From a bacterium (GTDB lineage Bacteria > 4484-113 > JAFGCY01): a DNA stretch of 59,305 bases. The DNA is taken from the NCBI GenBank assembly GCA_016932385.1, contig JAFGCY010000095.1, positions 1 through 59,305 on the forward strand. Direction: 5' to 3'. Made by a program: the position numbers and the translations under genes. How positions within the stretch are numbered: the stretch's first letter is position 1; each line of letters starts with the position of its first letter. This document shows, one piece after another, positions 50,705 to 59,290 of this stretch. The notes beneath the pieces were generated by a model that searched no databases, was not told the origin of the DNA, and saw only the letters and a program-made list of their open reading frames with translations.

Positions 50705-51505
50705 CTAGGCCGGGTTACCGAATCCCCAGAAGTGCTTCAACGCCTGATCCGCCGGCAGGTCGCTGCCATGCGTGCCGCGGCCGGTTGCCTTGTCGAGATG
50801 CGCGCCGTGGTCCGGCGTGACCGCCAGGGCGTAACGATAGCCCTGCCAGTAATGCGCGGCGGCCTGGGCCAGGCGGGCGAAGCCGGCGGCGTGAGAGCGG
50901 CAGGCGGCCAGGCATTCCGCGCTGAAGGGCTCGGTTTGGTGCAGCAGGTCGTCGTACTGCTGGTGGTAGGCCAGGATAAAATCGTGCTTGTCCGCCTCCA
51001 TCAATTTGAGCGCGCGTTTGGTCACCTGCGGGTCGTATTGCTCGCTGAAGTAGTCCAGCTCGCGCTCGCGGTACATCAGATCAATGCTGCTGCCTTGCAC
51101 GGTGACGATGGCGACGCGCTTGCCCGCCCGCAGCAGCGCATCGAAGATGGTGTCGCACCGGACGATGGGCTTCTCATAGGCCTGATAGCCGTGGACGCTG
51201 GGAGCGGCGCCGGTGAACAGCGAAGCGAAGCAGACCGGCGTGATGGATGGCATGACTGAATAAAGCTCAACCTCGACCGGGGCGTGTTGCCTGATCAAGG
51301 CAAAGTCAGCCGTGCAGCGATCCGCCAGATGGACGCCGATCGCATCCGGGGCGTAGACCAGCAGGCGCTGGACGGGCGCGCCGGCATGCACGGACCGGGC
51401 CTCAGCGATGACCTCCGCCGCAACTCCGGCGGCGGCGAGAGCCGGGGGCTCGATCTGCAGCAGCCGACTGACGGTCGCGGCGAAGTAGGTCAGGTCGAGT
51501 GACAT
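50705..51505 (-). CDS. Alkaline phosphatase-superfamily protein (phosphodiesterase-like)
   Basis: This 266-residue protein is of the type I phosphodiesterase/nucleotide pyrophosphatase branch. SVMPSITPVCFASLFTGAAPSVHGY (about 83-107, given as SVMPSITPVCFASLF and TGAAPSVHGY) holds the likely Thr/Ser nucleophile. TPDHGAHLD (about 231-239) and GTHG (about 244-247) supply metal-binding Asp and His residues near the C-terminus. It lacks a signal peptide, so it acts in the cytoplasm. Length is short for the superfamily. The substrate is unknown. Confidence 0.75.
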   Translation of the reverse strand: MSLDLTYFAATVSRLLQIEPPALAAAGVAAEVIAEARSVHAGAPVQRLLVYAPDAIGVHLADRCTADFALIRQHAPVEVELYSVMPSITPVCFASLFTGAAPSVHGYQAYEKPIVRCDTIFDALLRAGKRVAIVTVQGSSIDLMYRERELDYFSEQYDPQVTKRALKLMEADKHDFILAYHQQYDDLLHQTEPFSAECLAACRSHAAGFARLAQAAAHYWQGYRYALAVTPDHGAHLDKATGRGTHGSDLPADQALKHFWGFGNPA

Positions 51506-51511
51506 TCGCCG

Positions 51512-51549
51512 ATTTTAGCAATGAACTTGCGGCATTTGCTGGGTATAAT
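51512..51549. promoter_or_regulatory. Divergent pair of leaderless -10 boxes
   Basis: In a 50-base gap, the minus-strand box TAAAAT (complement of 51512-51517) lies 7 bases from the ATG at 51505. The plus-strand box TATAAT (51544-51549) lies 7 bases from the ATG at 51556. The -35 regions of the two overlap, so expression of the two genes is probably mutually affected. Confidence 0.6.
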
Positions 51550-51555
51550 CACGGC

Positions 51556-52809
51556 ATGACCGATCCCGCGCCATTTGAAACCGCCCAGGCTCTGTTGGAC
51601 AAGGCCCAGCAGGCGCTGACGGACTTTCAATCCGAGCAGGCCCAACTGGCCGCGGAAAAAGCTCTGCAATTGCTTGATGTGCCGGATACGGACACGGAAC
51701 TGCTGGCGGAAGCACACCGGCTGTGCGGGATTGCCAAGTTCGAACGCGGCTATGCCTCCGTAGCGGAGGAGCATTTCGCGACGGCACAGGGCTTGTACGA
51801 TGAGATCGGAGATGGGCGCCGCGCGACCTGGTGCCAGGTGCGCATCGCTTATGCTAGCCATATGCGCGGCGATCTGCGGCGTTCGCTGCATTTGGCGTCC
51901 CAGGCGCTGGCAACCGCTCGGGAGCATGACTGGACGGATATCGAGGCGCGGGCCCTGTTTACCACCGGCACCGTGGCCTGGAAACGCGGCGACCGGCAGG
52001 CGGCGATCGGCGACTTCGAGCGGGCGATTGCCCTGTTTACCAAACATGGCATGGAAGACGCGGTGCAACGGGCTTACAGCTCGCTGGCGTTTGTACTGAT
52101 CATGGATGGCCAGGCGGAACAGGGCCGCGAGATTCTACGGCATTGCCTGGCGTATTTCGAGCAGGCGGGAGATATCGGGTTTGCTGCCAAAACGATGAGC
52201 AATCTGGCGTTTGTGCATTACTCCCTTGGCGAATTGCATGAAGCGCGGGATCTGCTGCTACGGGCGATCGAAATCAACGAGGACGGGATGGAACGGCACA
52301 CGGCGATTTCGATCTGGTATAATCTGGGCTTGATCGAGATCCATCTGGGCCGCCGGACGGAAGCGAAAAAGTGCTTCCTGCGTGCCCGACAATTGGCTTC
52401 GCAGATGGGCGATGATCCGGTCTCGGAGCATATGAGCACGGCTTATCTCGGTGTACTGAAGCTGTATAACAATGAGCCGCTCGAAGCGCTCAACCTGTTT
52501 GAGCTGGCCAAGCACAATCTCGCTGGCACCGAGGGCGATGAGGTTGAATTAATTGAATACTTCTACGCGCTGGGTTGCCTGGTCAGCGCGCGCGAGCACG
52601 AGTTCCGACAGGTGCTCAAAGCGTTGCAGCCGGTTGCCAGACTAATGGACTGCCGAGATGATTTCAGTATGATCATGGACATGCTGGACTACATCACCAG
52701 CGAGGAGTATGCGCCGCGACAGCCGCTCTCCGCTATCGCCCGGGAGCTGGCGGCGGACTGGCGAAGCAAATTGTCAGCGGCGTTACCTGCGGATACCGCG
52801 ACATCGTAG
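51556..52809 (+). CDS. TPR-repeat protein next to PolB
   Basis: This 417-residue cytoplasmic protein is formed of helical TPR pairs. Clear repeats are ARALFTTGTVAWKRGDRQAAIGDFERAIALF (about 134-164, split as ARALFTTGTVAWKRG and DRQAAIGDFERAIALF) and TMSNLAFVHYSLGELHEARDLLLRAIEI. The C-terminal 60 residues are helical without clear repeats. The start is the ATG at 51556 after a -10 box 7 bases away; an open extension upstream overlaps the divergent gene. It is directly followed by a polB-like gene (14-base gap), suggesting a functional link. Confidence 0.8.
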   Translation: MTDPAPFETAQALLDKAQQALTDFQSEQAQLAAEKALQLLDVPDTDTELLAEAHRLCGIAKFERGYASVAEEHFATAQGLYDEIGDGRRATWCQVRIAYASHMRGDLRRSLHLASQALATAREHDWTDIEARALFTTGTVAWKRGDRQAAIGDFERAIALFTKHGMEDAVQRAYSSLAFVLIMDGQAEQGREILRHCLAYFEQAGDIGFAAKTMSNLAFVHYSLGELHEARDLLLRAIEINEDGMERHTAISIWYNLGLIEIHLGRRTEAKKCFLRARQLASQMGDDPVSEHMSTAYLGVLKLYNNEPLEALNLFELAKHNLAGTEGDEVELIEYFYALGCLVSAREHEFRQVLKALQPVARLMDCRDDFSMIMDMLDYITSEEYAPRQPLSAIARELAADWRSKLSAALPADTATS

Positions 52810-52811
52810 TC

Positions 52812-52817
52812 TAAACT
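52812..52817 (+). promoter_or_regulatory. Possible -10 box 7 bases from the polB start
   Basis: TAAACT lies 7 bases before the ATG at 52824, the same spacing as the leaderless boxes nearby. It is a weaker match to TATAAT, and readthrough from the TPR gene is equally possible. Confidence 0.4.
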
Positions 52818-52823
52818 GCTGAC

Positions 52824-55037
52824 ATGCAGAGTAGTGCCGAAACGCAGCAGATACTTTATGGAGCCAATACCGATCCCGGCTTGGTCGGAATAGTGCCAAC
52901 GGAATCTGGTGTCGCGCTTTGGACCCGCAATGATGGCGCAGTCGTACGGGAAGAGCAGGAGTACCGACCAAGTATTATTACTGCTCACCCGCATTTGCTG
53001 GATGATTTTAAGCCGGATGTTCAGATCACGCCGTTGCGCGGAGATCATCTGTATGCGTATCGCGCGACGTGTGAGAATTGGGCGCACCAAGATGCTGCCC
53101 TGAAGCATTTGTCCAGCTATTACCGGCAACATAGAGCGGAATTCGAATTCGAGCCGTATCTGCGTTTCACCGATCCGGTGAACCAGTACTTGCTGGAAAG
53201 CGGCCGCACACACTTTAAACAGCTGGATCTGCAGGATGTGCGGGTTGTCTATTTGGCCGTTAGAACCCTGGCTCCCGAGGGTGCTGAATACGCTGATCCG
53301 CACGAGGCCGGTGATCGCATTTTGCTGATTGGGTTGGCGGATGGCCATCAGCAGAGCGAAGTCCTGCGGTTGGTCGATGAGAATGAAAAAGGTTTGCTGC
53401 TGCAGTTGAATGAGCGATTGCTCGAACTGGATCCGGATGTCATCGTTGGGCATAATGCCTTCAAAGGTGCTTTGAACTACATCCAGGTGCGCGCCAAGCG
53501 CCATCGGGTTAAGTTAGTTTGGGGGCGTGATGGTTCTGTGGTAAAAGTGCGCAAATCACGGGCTCCGGCGGCGGAAAAACAACTCGAGTACCCGCGGATG
53601 GATATAGGCGGGCGAAGCGTTGTCGATACCTGGTTCCTGGCTCATTATTACGACATTGTTAAGCGTGATTTGCTGGGCTTCGACGCGCCGACGGTAGCGC
53701 GACACCTGGATGAGACCTGCCAGGTTCCTGATGCTTTGCCGGTGTGGGAGATTGAGCGGTATTGGCGCGACAAGCCAAATGTGTTGGTTGCCGACATCCA
53801 GTATGAGCTTCAGGCAACGCAAGCAATTTTCAGCTTACTGGCCGGCAGTTATTTTGCGCAGGCTCAGCTCTTGCCGATGACTCTGCAGGACAGTGTTGTC
53901 CGAGGCAATGGCGTAAAGATCAACCACCTGCTGTTGCGGGAATATCTGCGACGCGGCGAATCAATTCCCGAACCAGCTGATGCCAGGACATTTATCGGTG
54001 GGTATACGGAAATCCGGCAGACCGGCGTACTGCACAATGTGCTTAATGTGGACGTGGCAAGCTTGTATCCATCGATTATGGTTTCCCACGCGGTAAAACC
54101 GGACAGCGATACCGGGGGTGTGTTTCAACCGCTGCTGCGGGAGTTGACCGCGCAACGACTGGAAGCCAAGCGGGTTCTCAAGGCAAGCAAGGACAATGTC
54201 GAGCGCGTCCGGGCCGATGCGCGCCAAGCCGCTTTCAAAATATTCATCAACAGCTTCTTTGGCTATCTGGGAACCAATCGGATGAACTGGGCCGATCCAT
54301 TGAAGGCGGAGTATATAACAACAACTGGCCAGCAGATAGTGCGCGGGTTGGCGGACTTGATCGAACGTGAACAAGGCAAAATCATTGAGATTGACACAGA
54401 CGGTGTTTATTTCACGGCGCCACCAGGTTATTCCAGCGCGGATGATCGTGAAAGGTTAGTAAAGAAGATAAATAAGGAACTGCCGACCGGGATAACGATA
54501 GAACTAGGAGGCTATTACCCGGCGATGTTGAGTTACAAGGTTAAGAACTACGCGCTGCTTAGTGAAGACGGTAGTGTAACAATTCGCGGCAGCGGACTAC
54601 GCAGTCGAGGGCTTGAACCGTACTTGAATCGATATATAGCGCAGTGCCTTCGAGCCATTTTGCTGGGACAAACTGAAGTAATCGATGAGATGGCTAGAGC
54701 TTTGGAGGATAGAATCAAGAGCGGCACGATCGGTATCCGCGAACTGGCTAAAACAGAGACGTTGATTGAATCACTGGATACTTACAAGGAAAAGGTGGAA
54801 GCAGGATCGAGAAACCGTGCTGCAGCCTATGAAATCGCGCTGAGAGCGAGTCGGCCACTTCACCCCGGTGATCAAGTCAGCTATTACATCACTGGTGATA
54901 GCGCTAACGTTAAGGCATATGAATCGGCGAATCCCCTTAGCACATTCACCGCTTTAACCTCTGACTATAATAAAGGATACTATATTAAGAAATTGAATAA
55001 TAGTAGAAAGCGATTGGAAGTTTTATTCAGTGATTAA
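52824..55037 (+). CDS. Family B DNA polymerase with disrupted exonuclease domain
   Basis: This 737-residue polymerase has an intact polymerase core. Motif A is DVASLYPSI (410-418), motif B is KIFINSFFG (472-480), motif C is DTDG (524-527; usual DTDS), and the KxY motif is KNY (574-576). The proofreading domain (about 138-340) seems inactive. At the ExoI position, VVYLAVRTLA lacks the D-x-E pair. At ExoII, GHNAFKGALNYI lacks the F-D. At ExoIII, YELQATQAIF lacks the conserved Asp of the Y-x3-D motif. It is shorter than E. coli Pol II (about 783 residues). It would add nucleotides without proofreading and may serve in translesion or repair synthesis. The AT content is higher than in the flanking genes. 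Confidence 0.85.
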   Translation: MQSSAETQQILYGANTDPGLVGIVPTESGVALWTRNDGAVVREEQEYRPSIITAHPHLLDDFKPDVQITPLRGDHLYAYRATCENWAHQDAALKHLSSYYRQHRAEFEFEPYLRFTDPVNQYLLESGRTHFKQLDLQDVRVVYLAVRTLAPEGAEYADPHEAGDRILLIGLADGHQQSEVLRLVDENEKGLLLQLNERLLELDPDVIVGHNAFKGALNYIQVRAKRHRVKLVWGRDGSVVKVRKSRAPAAEKQLEYPRMDIGGRSVVDTWFLAHYYDIVKRDLLGFDAPTVARHLDETCQVPDALPVWEIERYWRDKPNVLVADIQYELQATQAIFSLLAGSYFAQAQLLPMTLQDSVVRGNGVKINHLLLREYLRRGESIPEPADARTFIGGYTEIRQTGVLHNVLNVDVASLYPSIMVSHAVKPDSDTGGVFQPLLRELTAQRLEAKRVLKASKDNVERVRADARQAAFKIFINSFFGYLGTNRMNWADPLKAEYITTTGQQIVRGLADLIEREQGKIIEIDTDGVYFTAPPGYSSADDRERLVKKINKELPTGITIELGGYYPAMLSYKVKNYALLSEDGSVTIRGSGLRSRGLEPYLNRYIAQCLRAILLGQTEVIDEMARALEDRIKSGTIGIRELAKTETLIESLDTYKEKVEAGSRNRAAAYEIALRASRPLHPGDQVSYYITGDSANVKAYESANPLSTFTALTSDYNKGYYIKKLNNSRKRLEVLFSD

Positions 55038-55054
55038 ATTCTTATATGCCGATG

Positions 55055-57010
55055 CTATGGGCTTACAATTAATAAGTGTCCTGGTTTATTTATCGAGCTC
55101 CATATCTGATTGGAGTTAATACTAAAGCTTAGTTTTTGAAGAGGTGTTGCCTCGATATCGGGGACGACACAATACAGCATAACACCAGGTTGTATTGAAT
55201 CCATAATACAAAACTGACCAGGCTGAGGTGCATTTTCAGTATATGAAAAATAGTGTTTTGTTGTTGTTGTATTATCAGCTGTAATACTTAGCAGTCTTAA
55301 GGCAGTTATTGATAAATAAGATTGAGTCTTCGTCTGTATGCACTGCAAGCATATTAAAACCTCGTAGCCTTCTAAGTTTTGTGGCAATTCCGATATTGGA
55401 TTAAATTCGGTATCATAATACCCCAGAATCAGTGGCGCTTCCGGATCCGGAAGAACGTCAAACCCGATGTCGTAATATAGCGGATTGGTCACGTGGATTT
55501 GATATTGGTCGGTTTCCGGAAGAACGGCGGTTAAGCTGCTGGGTAGCGCTAAGTGCAATCGGCCTTCCGGATTATGGCCGTCCGATTCCGGGTCATCGTC
55601 AGGGAAGATCACCGCCTTGCCGGGATTGCCCATCAGCGGGAAGTTGCCTTCCTCTAGAACCAACCAGCAACTGGTACGCCTAAAATTCTCAGCATCACCA
55701 TGAGTAACTGACCAATTTACTCTGCTGGCAACCGCGTTGAAAGCGTCGGAGAAGGCTTGTTGCTCCAACTGAGCGGGGGGCGCTTCAATCGAGCAGGGAG
55801 CAAATGCTATGCCGTTGAGGTAACCGCCGATTTGTTCTAGTGCTAATGAGACTGCTTGGTTGGCTTGGACCTCACCACCTGAATCGCAATAGCCAAACAA
55901 ATCAGCAGTTTCGCCTTGGCCGGACTGGGCACCGCTGACTTGGATCGCCAAGTCAGTGATCACAAGCTGATTCTGCCCTGGAATTTCCGGAGGAATATCG
56001 ATCGATATGGTGTCGCGTGGAGTGTATCCGCTGGGATTAACAGCTTGTAGTGAATATCTGTATCTCAGGCCGTCGATCGGTTCGGGTACGCCAGCTTCAG
56101 CATCAGCGGGATCGACGAAAGTGCTGCCTGGTGCCGCCAGCTGGCCGAGTAAAAGCGGCTCAGGTGATCCGATAACTTGGCGATACAGGCGATAGGATTG
56201 GGCGCTATTGTCGGGATTTGCAGTGTCGGCGATGTGGTTCCAGCACAGTTGCACTTCACCAGGCCCAAGGACCTCAACCGATTCGAGTTGGGCATAGTGC
56301 GGCCGGGTAGGCTGATATTCGCTGTCCGTGGCCGGAATTGTGGTTAGTTCAATTTGAGCTATACCAACCGCTACAGCTGAGTTTTCCTCTATAGGAATAC
56401 CACCGGTGTCCGGTGGACACACCAGTATGATCAAACCCATGCTGTTACTCGAACTGACGAAGCGGTCTGATGGGCTGTCGCGTTTGTTCAGTCCGATGTT
56501 AGTAGATTCGGCAAATGGACCGTACCAGTCCCAGGTATATTTGGTGTAGTTGCTTAGACCGATCCAGTAGTGCAGAGGCAATAGATCCATGCTCCCGGCA
56601 GTGCCGGCTGCCTCACTCACATCCACGGTGATATCGACCGGCCGCTCAGGAGACAAGTCATTGATTGTGTAAACCGCCCAGTTGGCTTCCGCTGTTCCGG
56701 TATTCACCAGAACGAAAGTCTCTTCATCGGGAAGCAGATAGCTTGTGGGACCATATACCGCGCTGAAGTCCTTTCCCTTCATAATTATCAGGTTGTCGAC
56801 AGCAGAACTACGGGCACTGGATTGGTATTTGTCGATTTCAGCAAGGAGGGGCACCTGAGCGTTCCCGAGGCGTAAACCGGACTGCTGCAGAGGAAGGTTG
56901 GCGAGGTTGCCGGATGGCGGCCAGCCTCCGCCGTGGCAGGAAACAGCCATGAGCGCCATTAAGGCCGCTGCCAGTTTTTGCCAGTGGTTCCCCGCCTTGA
57001 AACACCCCAT
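55055..57010 (-). CDS. FN3-containing surface lipoprotein
   Basis: This is a 651-residue lipoprotein starting at 57010, chosen because GGTGAGG precedes the ATG and because the signal (ending in M-A-V-S-C) starts there; the upstream ATG at 57046 adds 12 residues. The N-terminal domain (about 70-200) has YWIGLSNYTKYTWDWYGP, matching the equivalent in the lipoprotein at 5789-9295. An FN3-like domain follows (about 230-330), then a C-terminal beta-rich region. The GC content is low. It is probably a surface or periplasmic binding protein of the same paralogous family. Confidence 0.75.
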   Translation of the reverse strand: MGCFKAGNHWQKLAAALMALMAVSCHGGGWPPSGNLANLPLQQSGLRLGNAQVPLLAEIDKYQSSARSSAVDNLIIMKGKDFSAVYGPTSYLLPDEETFVLVNTGTAEANWAVYTINDLSPERPVDITVDVSEAAGTAGSMDLLPLHYWIGLSNYTKYTWDWYGPFAESTNIGLNKRDSPSDRFVSSSNSMGLIILVCPPDTGGIPIEENSAVAVGIAQIELTTIPATDSEYQPTRPHYAQLESVEVLGPGEVQLCWNHIADTANPDNSAQSYRLYRQVIGSPEPLLLGQLAAPGSTFVDPADAEAGVPEPIDGLRYRYSLQAVNPSGYTPRDTISIDIPPEIPGQNQLVITDLAIQVSGAQSGQGETADLFGYCDSGGEVQANQAVSLALEQIGGYLNGIAFAPCSIEAPPAQLEQQAFSDAFNAVASRVNWSVTHGDAENFRRTSCWLVLEEGNFPLMGNPGKAVIFPDDDPESDGHNPEGRLHLALPSSLTAVLPETDQYQIHVTNPLYYDIGFDVLPDPEAPLILGYYDTEFNPISELPQNLEGYEVLICLQCIQTKTQSYLSITALRLLSITADNTTTTKHYFSYTENAPQPGQFCIMDSIQPGVMLYCVVPDIEATPLQKLSFSINSNQIWSSINKPGHLLIVSP

Positions 57011-57215
57011 TTGCCTCACCTGATTAAAACGCAAGCGATGCAGCAATTATAGCCGTGGAAATGCGCCGGACAATCACAGAAATACACATAAGTACTATAA
57101 TATGTTTAGTATTCTAACATTTTCGCGATATTGCGACACCATTGGACAATTGAAATGCTGAACATAGCTCATATCTTTGAGTTACATCCCTGTCGGGGGC
57201 GAAACTCGCGTTTGC

Positions 57216-57243
57216 TACAATCTTCGTCGCTTGAAGCTGGAGG
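57216..57243 (+). promoter_or_regulatory. Acyl-CoA dehydrogenase promoter and ribosome site
   Basis: TACAAT (57216-57221) is followed by a leader of about 22 bases with GGAGG at 57239-57243, six bases from the ATG at 57250. This gene therefore uses a normal leader, unlike several genes nearby. Confidence 0.6.
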
Positions 57244-57249
57244 TTATCG

Positions 57250-58422
57250 ATGGAATTCACGCTGACTGAAGAACAACAGATGGTGCGCGACATGGTACGC
57301 GAATTCGCCGACGAGTGGCTCGCTCCCCGCGCACATGAGATGGACATGGAACGGCGCATTCCCTTGGAGCATGTCGAGAAGCTCAGCGAACTGGGACTGA
57401 TCGCACCTGTCATCCCCGAGGAGTACGACGGCCCGGGCATGGACTACCTGAGTTATGCCATCATCAGCGAGGAAGTCGGACGCGTTGATGCCTCTACCGC
57501 CACGACGATCGGCGCGCACTGCAGCCTGTGCAGCTCGCCGATCATGAACTTCGGCACGGACGAGCAAAAGCAACAGTGGCTGCCCAAGCTGGCCGCGGGT
57601 GAGGTGATCGGCTGCTTTGGTCTGACCGAGCCGATGGCGGGGTCCGACGCCGCCGGCATCCAGACCACGGCGGTACCCGACGGTAACGGCAACTACATCA
57701 TTAACGGCGCCAAGCAGTGGATTACCAACGGCAGCTTTGCCGATGTGATCGTCTTGTTGGCCTCGACCAATCCCAAGAAGGGCATCATGGGCATTACCGC
57801 CTTCATCGTGCCGACCAAAACACCGGGCTTTGAAGTGGGCGGAGTCGAGGACACAATGGGCATCCGCGGCAGCCAGCAGGCTGTGCTGACCTTCAAGGAC
57901 ATGCAGGTGCCTGAGGAGTGGATCCTTGGTGGCAAGCGTGGCATCGGCCGTGGTTTCACCGTTGCGATGAAGACACTCGATGCCGGCCGGATCGGGGTGG
58001 CCGCGATGGCCACGGGCATGGCCCAAGGCGCGATGGAAAAGGCGATCCAGTTTGTCAAGGAGCGCGAACAGTTCGGCAAGGCGATCAAGGACTTCCAGGG
58101 CCTGCAGTGGTATCTGGCGGACATGGCCACCAGCATCTACGCGATGCGCAACATGGTCTACCGCGTCGCCTGCGACAAGGACGCCGGCAAGGACGTCGCC
58201 ACACCGGCGGCGATGATCAAGCTGTTTTGCACGGAGACGGCGTTCAAGGTGATCGACCAGGCCCTGCAGCTTCACGGCGGCTACGGCTACTGCAAGGAAT
58301 ACGACATCGAGCGCTATTACCGCGACATCCGGATCACGCGCATCTATGAGGGCACCAACGAGATCCAGAAGAACATCATCGCCCGTGATGTGCTGAAGAA
58401 GGATCCGAAGATCTGGTATTAA
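57250..58422 (+). CDS. Acyl-CoA dehydrogenase
   Basis: This 390-residue flavoenzyme oxidises short- or medium-chain acyl-CoA to the trans-2-enoyl form and passes electrons to ETF. FAD-binding and substrate motifs are FGLTEPMAGSDAAG (about 123-136), NGAKQWITNGSFAD (about 153-166) and DAGRIGVAAMATGMAQGA (about 245-262). LHGGYGYCKEYDIERYYRD and ITRIYEGTNEIQ follow, where Glu in YEGT is the catalytic base of the SCAD/MCAD group. The length is standard. A truncated paralogue opens the window. No ETF genes are present here. Confidence 0.95.
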   Translation: MEFTLTEEQQMVRDMVREFADEWLAPRAHEMDMERRIPLEHVEKLSELGLIAPVIPEEYDGPGMDYLSYAIISEEVGRVDASTATTIGAHCSLCSSPIMNFGTDEQKQQWLPKLAAGEVIGCFGLTEPMAGSDAAGIQTTAVPDGNGNYIINGAKQWITNGSFADVIVLLASTNPKKGIMGITAFIVPTKTPGFEVGGVEDTMGIRGSQQAVLTFKDMQVPEEWILGGKRGIGRGFTVAMKTLDAGRIGVAAMATGMAQGAMEKAIQFVKEREQFGKAIKDFQGLQWYLADMATSIYAMRNMVYRVACDKDAGKDVATPAAMIKLFCTETAFKVIDQALQLHGGYGYCKEYDIERYYRDIRITRIYEGTNEIQKNIIARDVLKKDPKIWY

Positions 58423-58487
58423 ATGATCTTGAGCAGTTGGATCGAGAGCGGAAACTTTCTTCCTGCGTATGAGCCGATCAGCTGAGC

Positions 58488-58655
58488 GTGGCGGGTAGTC
58501 CCGTACCAAAATATTGCTATCTGGCTTGTAGTATAGCTAGTAAGATTGACAGACCTACGGTTACCAGGTCCATCAGAACCCGTCTGCATACTGTCCGGCC
58601 ACTCTCCACGCTGGCAATTATCCTGATAACCGTCGGTGTGTTTCTCATGCAACAT
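58488..58655 (+). pseudogene. N-terminal part of rhomboid-like gene in another frame
   Basis: In frame 3 this stretch ends with RPLSTLAIILITVGVFLMQH, a good first membrane helix of a rhomboid. The continuation is in the frame of 58655-59290, one base back. The two would join if one base were restored near 58650-58660. A GTG at 58488 is the only normal start codon in this frame, so the true start is uncertain. Confidence 0.45.
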
Positions 58656-59290
58656 TGCTCACGCAAGGAGTCGCCGGTGCCAAGGCCGCCTGGGGTTCGA
58701 CGCCGGCGTTGGTTTTTTCGGGACAGACGCTGCCTGGAACCGTACTTCCGGCCTGGGTCGGCTGGCTGACCGCGCCCTTTATTCATGCCGGCTGGACGCA
58801 TCTGGGTGGGAATATGTTGATTCTGCTGGCAGTGGGATTCGGCCTGGAACCCATCCTTGGCCGCAGCCGGTTTCTGATCGTGTACCTGGTTGGCAGTTGG
58901 TTGGGAATCATTAGCGAAGCGCTGTTGCACGCGGCATCCACAAAGACGCCTTACAGCGCCAGCGTAGCAGTAGCAGCCGTTTGGTTTGTATGGCTACTCA
59001 ACAATCAAGCGGCTTTGCAAGCTTTCATGCCGCAGCAGGTCAAACACGGCGCGGCCTGGCGCTGGCTTCGTGTTTTCGTCGTTCTGTTGGTTTGGGCAGT
59101 TGTGCTGGCCGCCGGCTGGAGTTGGTTCGGCTATCAGCTCTGGGCCGCGCTGAATGGCGCCGGCTTGCGCGTGTTTTGGTCCCGGGCATTCTGTGCACAG
59201 CTGTTCGGTGCGTTGGCTGGTGGATTGATCTATGGCGGGCTGTGGTGGGCCCGACGCAACTCATCCTGCTTACCGCGACGTCTCGCTTGA
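58655..59290 (+). CDS. Rhomboid-like membrane protein, likely frameshifted and inactive
   Basis: This 211-residue protein has five membrane helices. WLTAPFIHAGWTHLGGNMLILLAVG (about 37-61, given as PFIHAGWTHLGGNML) matches the HxxxHxxxN region of rhomboids. YSASVAVAAV (about 99-108) aligns with GASGAIFG, so the catalytic Ser is kept but its flanking glycines are not. The last helix reads AQLFGALAGGLIYG, where rhomboid proteases have His at the Gln. The first helix is missing unless the frame-3 segment upstream is joined. The TTG start is therefore doubtful. It could be an inactive rhomboid or a decaying gene. Confidence 0.6.
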   Translation: MLTQGVAGAKAAWGSTPALVFSGQTLPGTVLPAWVGWLTAPFIHAGWTHLGGNMLILLAVGFGLEPILGRSRFLIVYLVGSWLGIISEALLHAASTKTPYSASVAVAAVWFVWLLNNQAALQAFMPQQVKHGAAWRWLRVFVVLLVWAVVLAAGWSWFGYQLWAALNGAGLRVFWSRAFCAQLFGALAGGLIYGGLWWARRNSSCLPRRLA

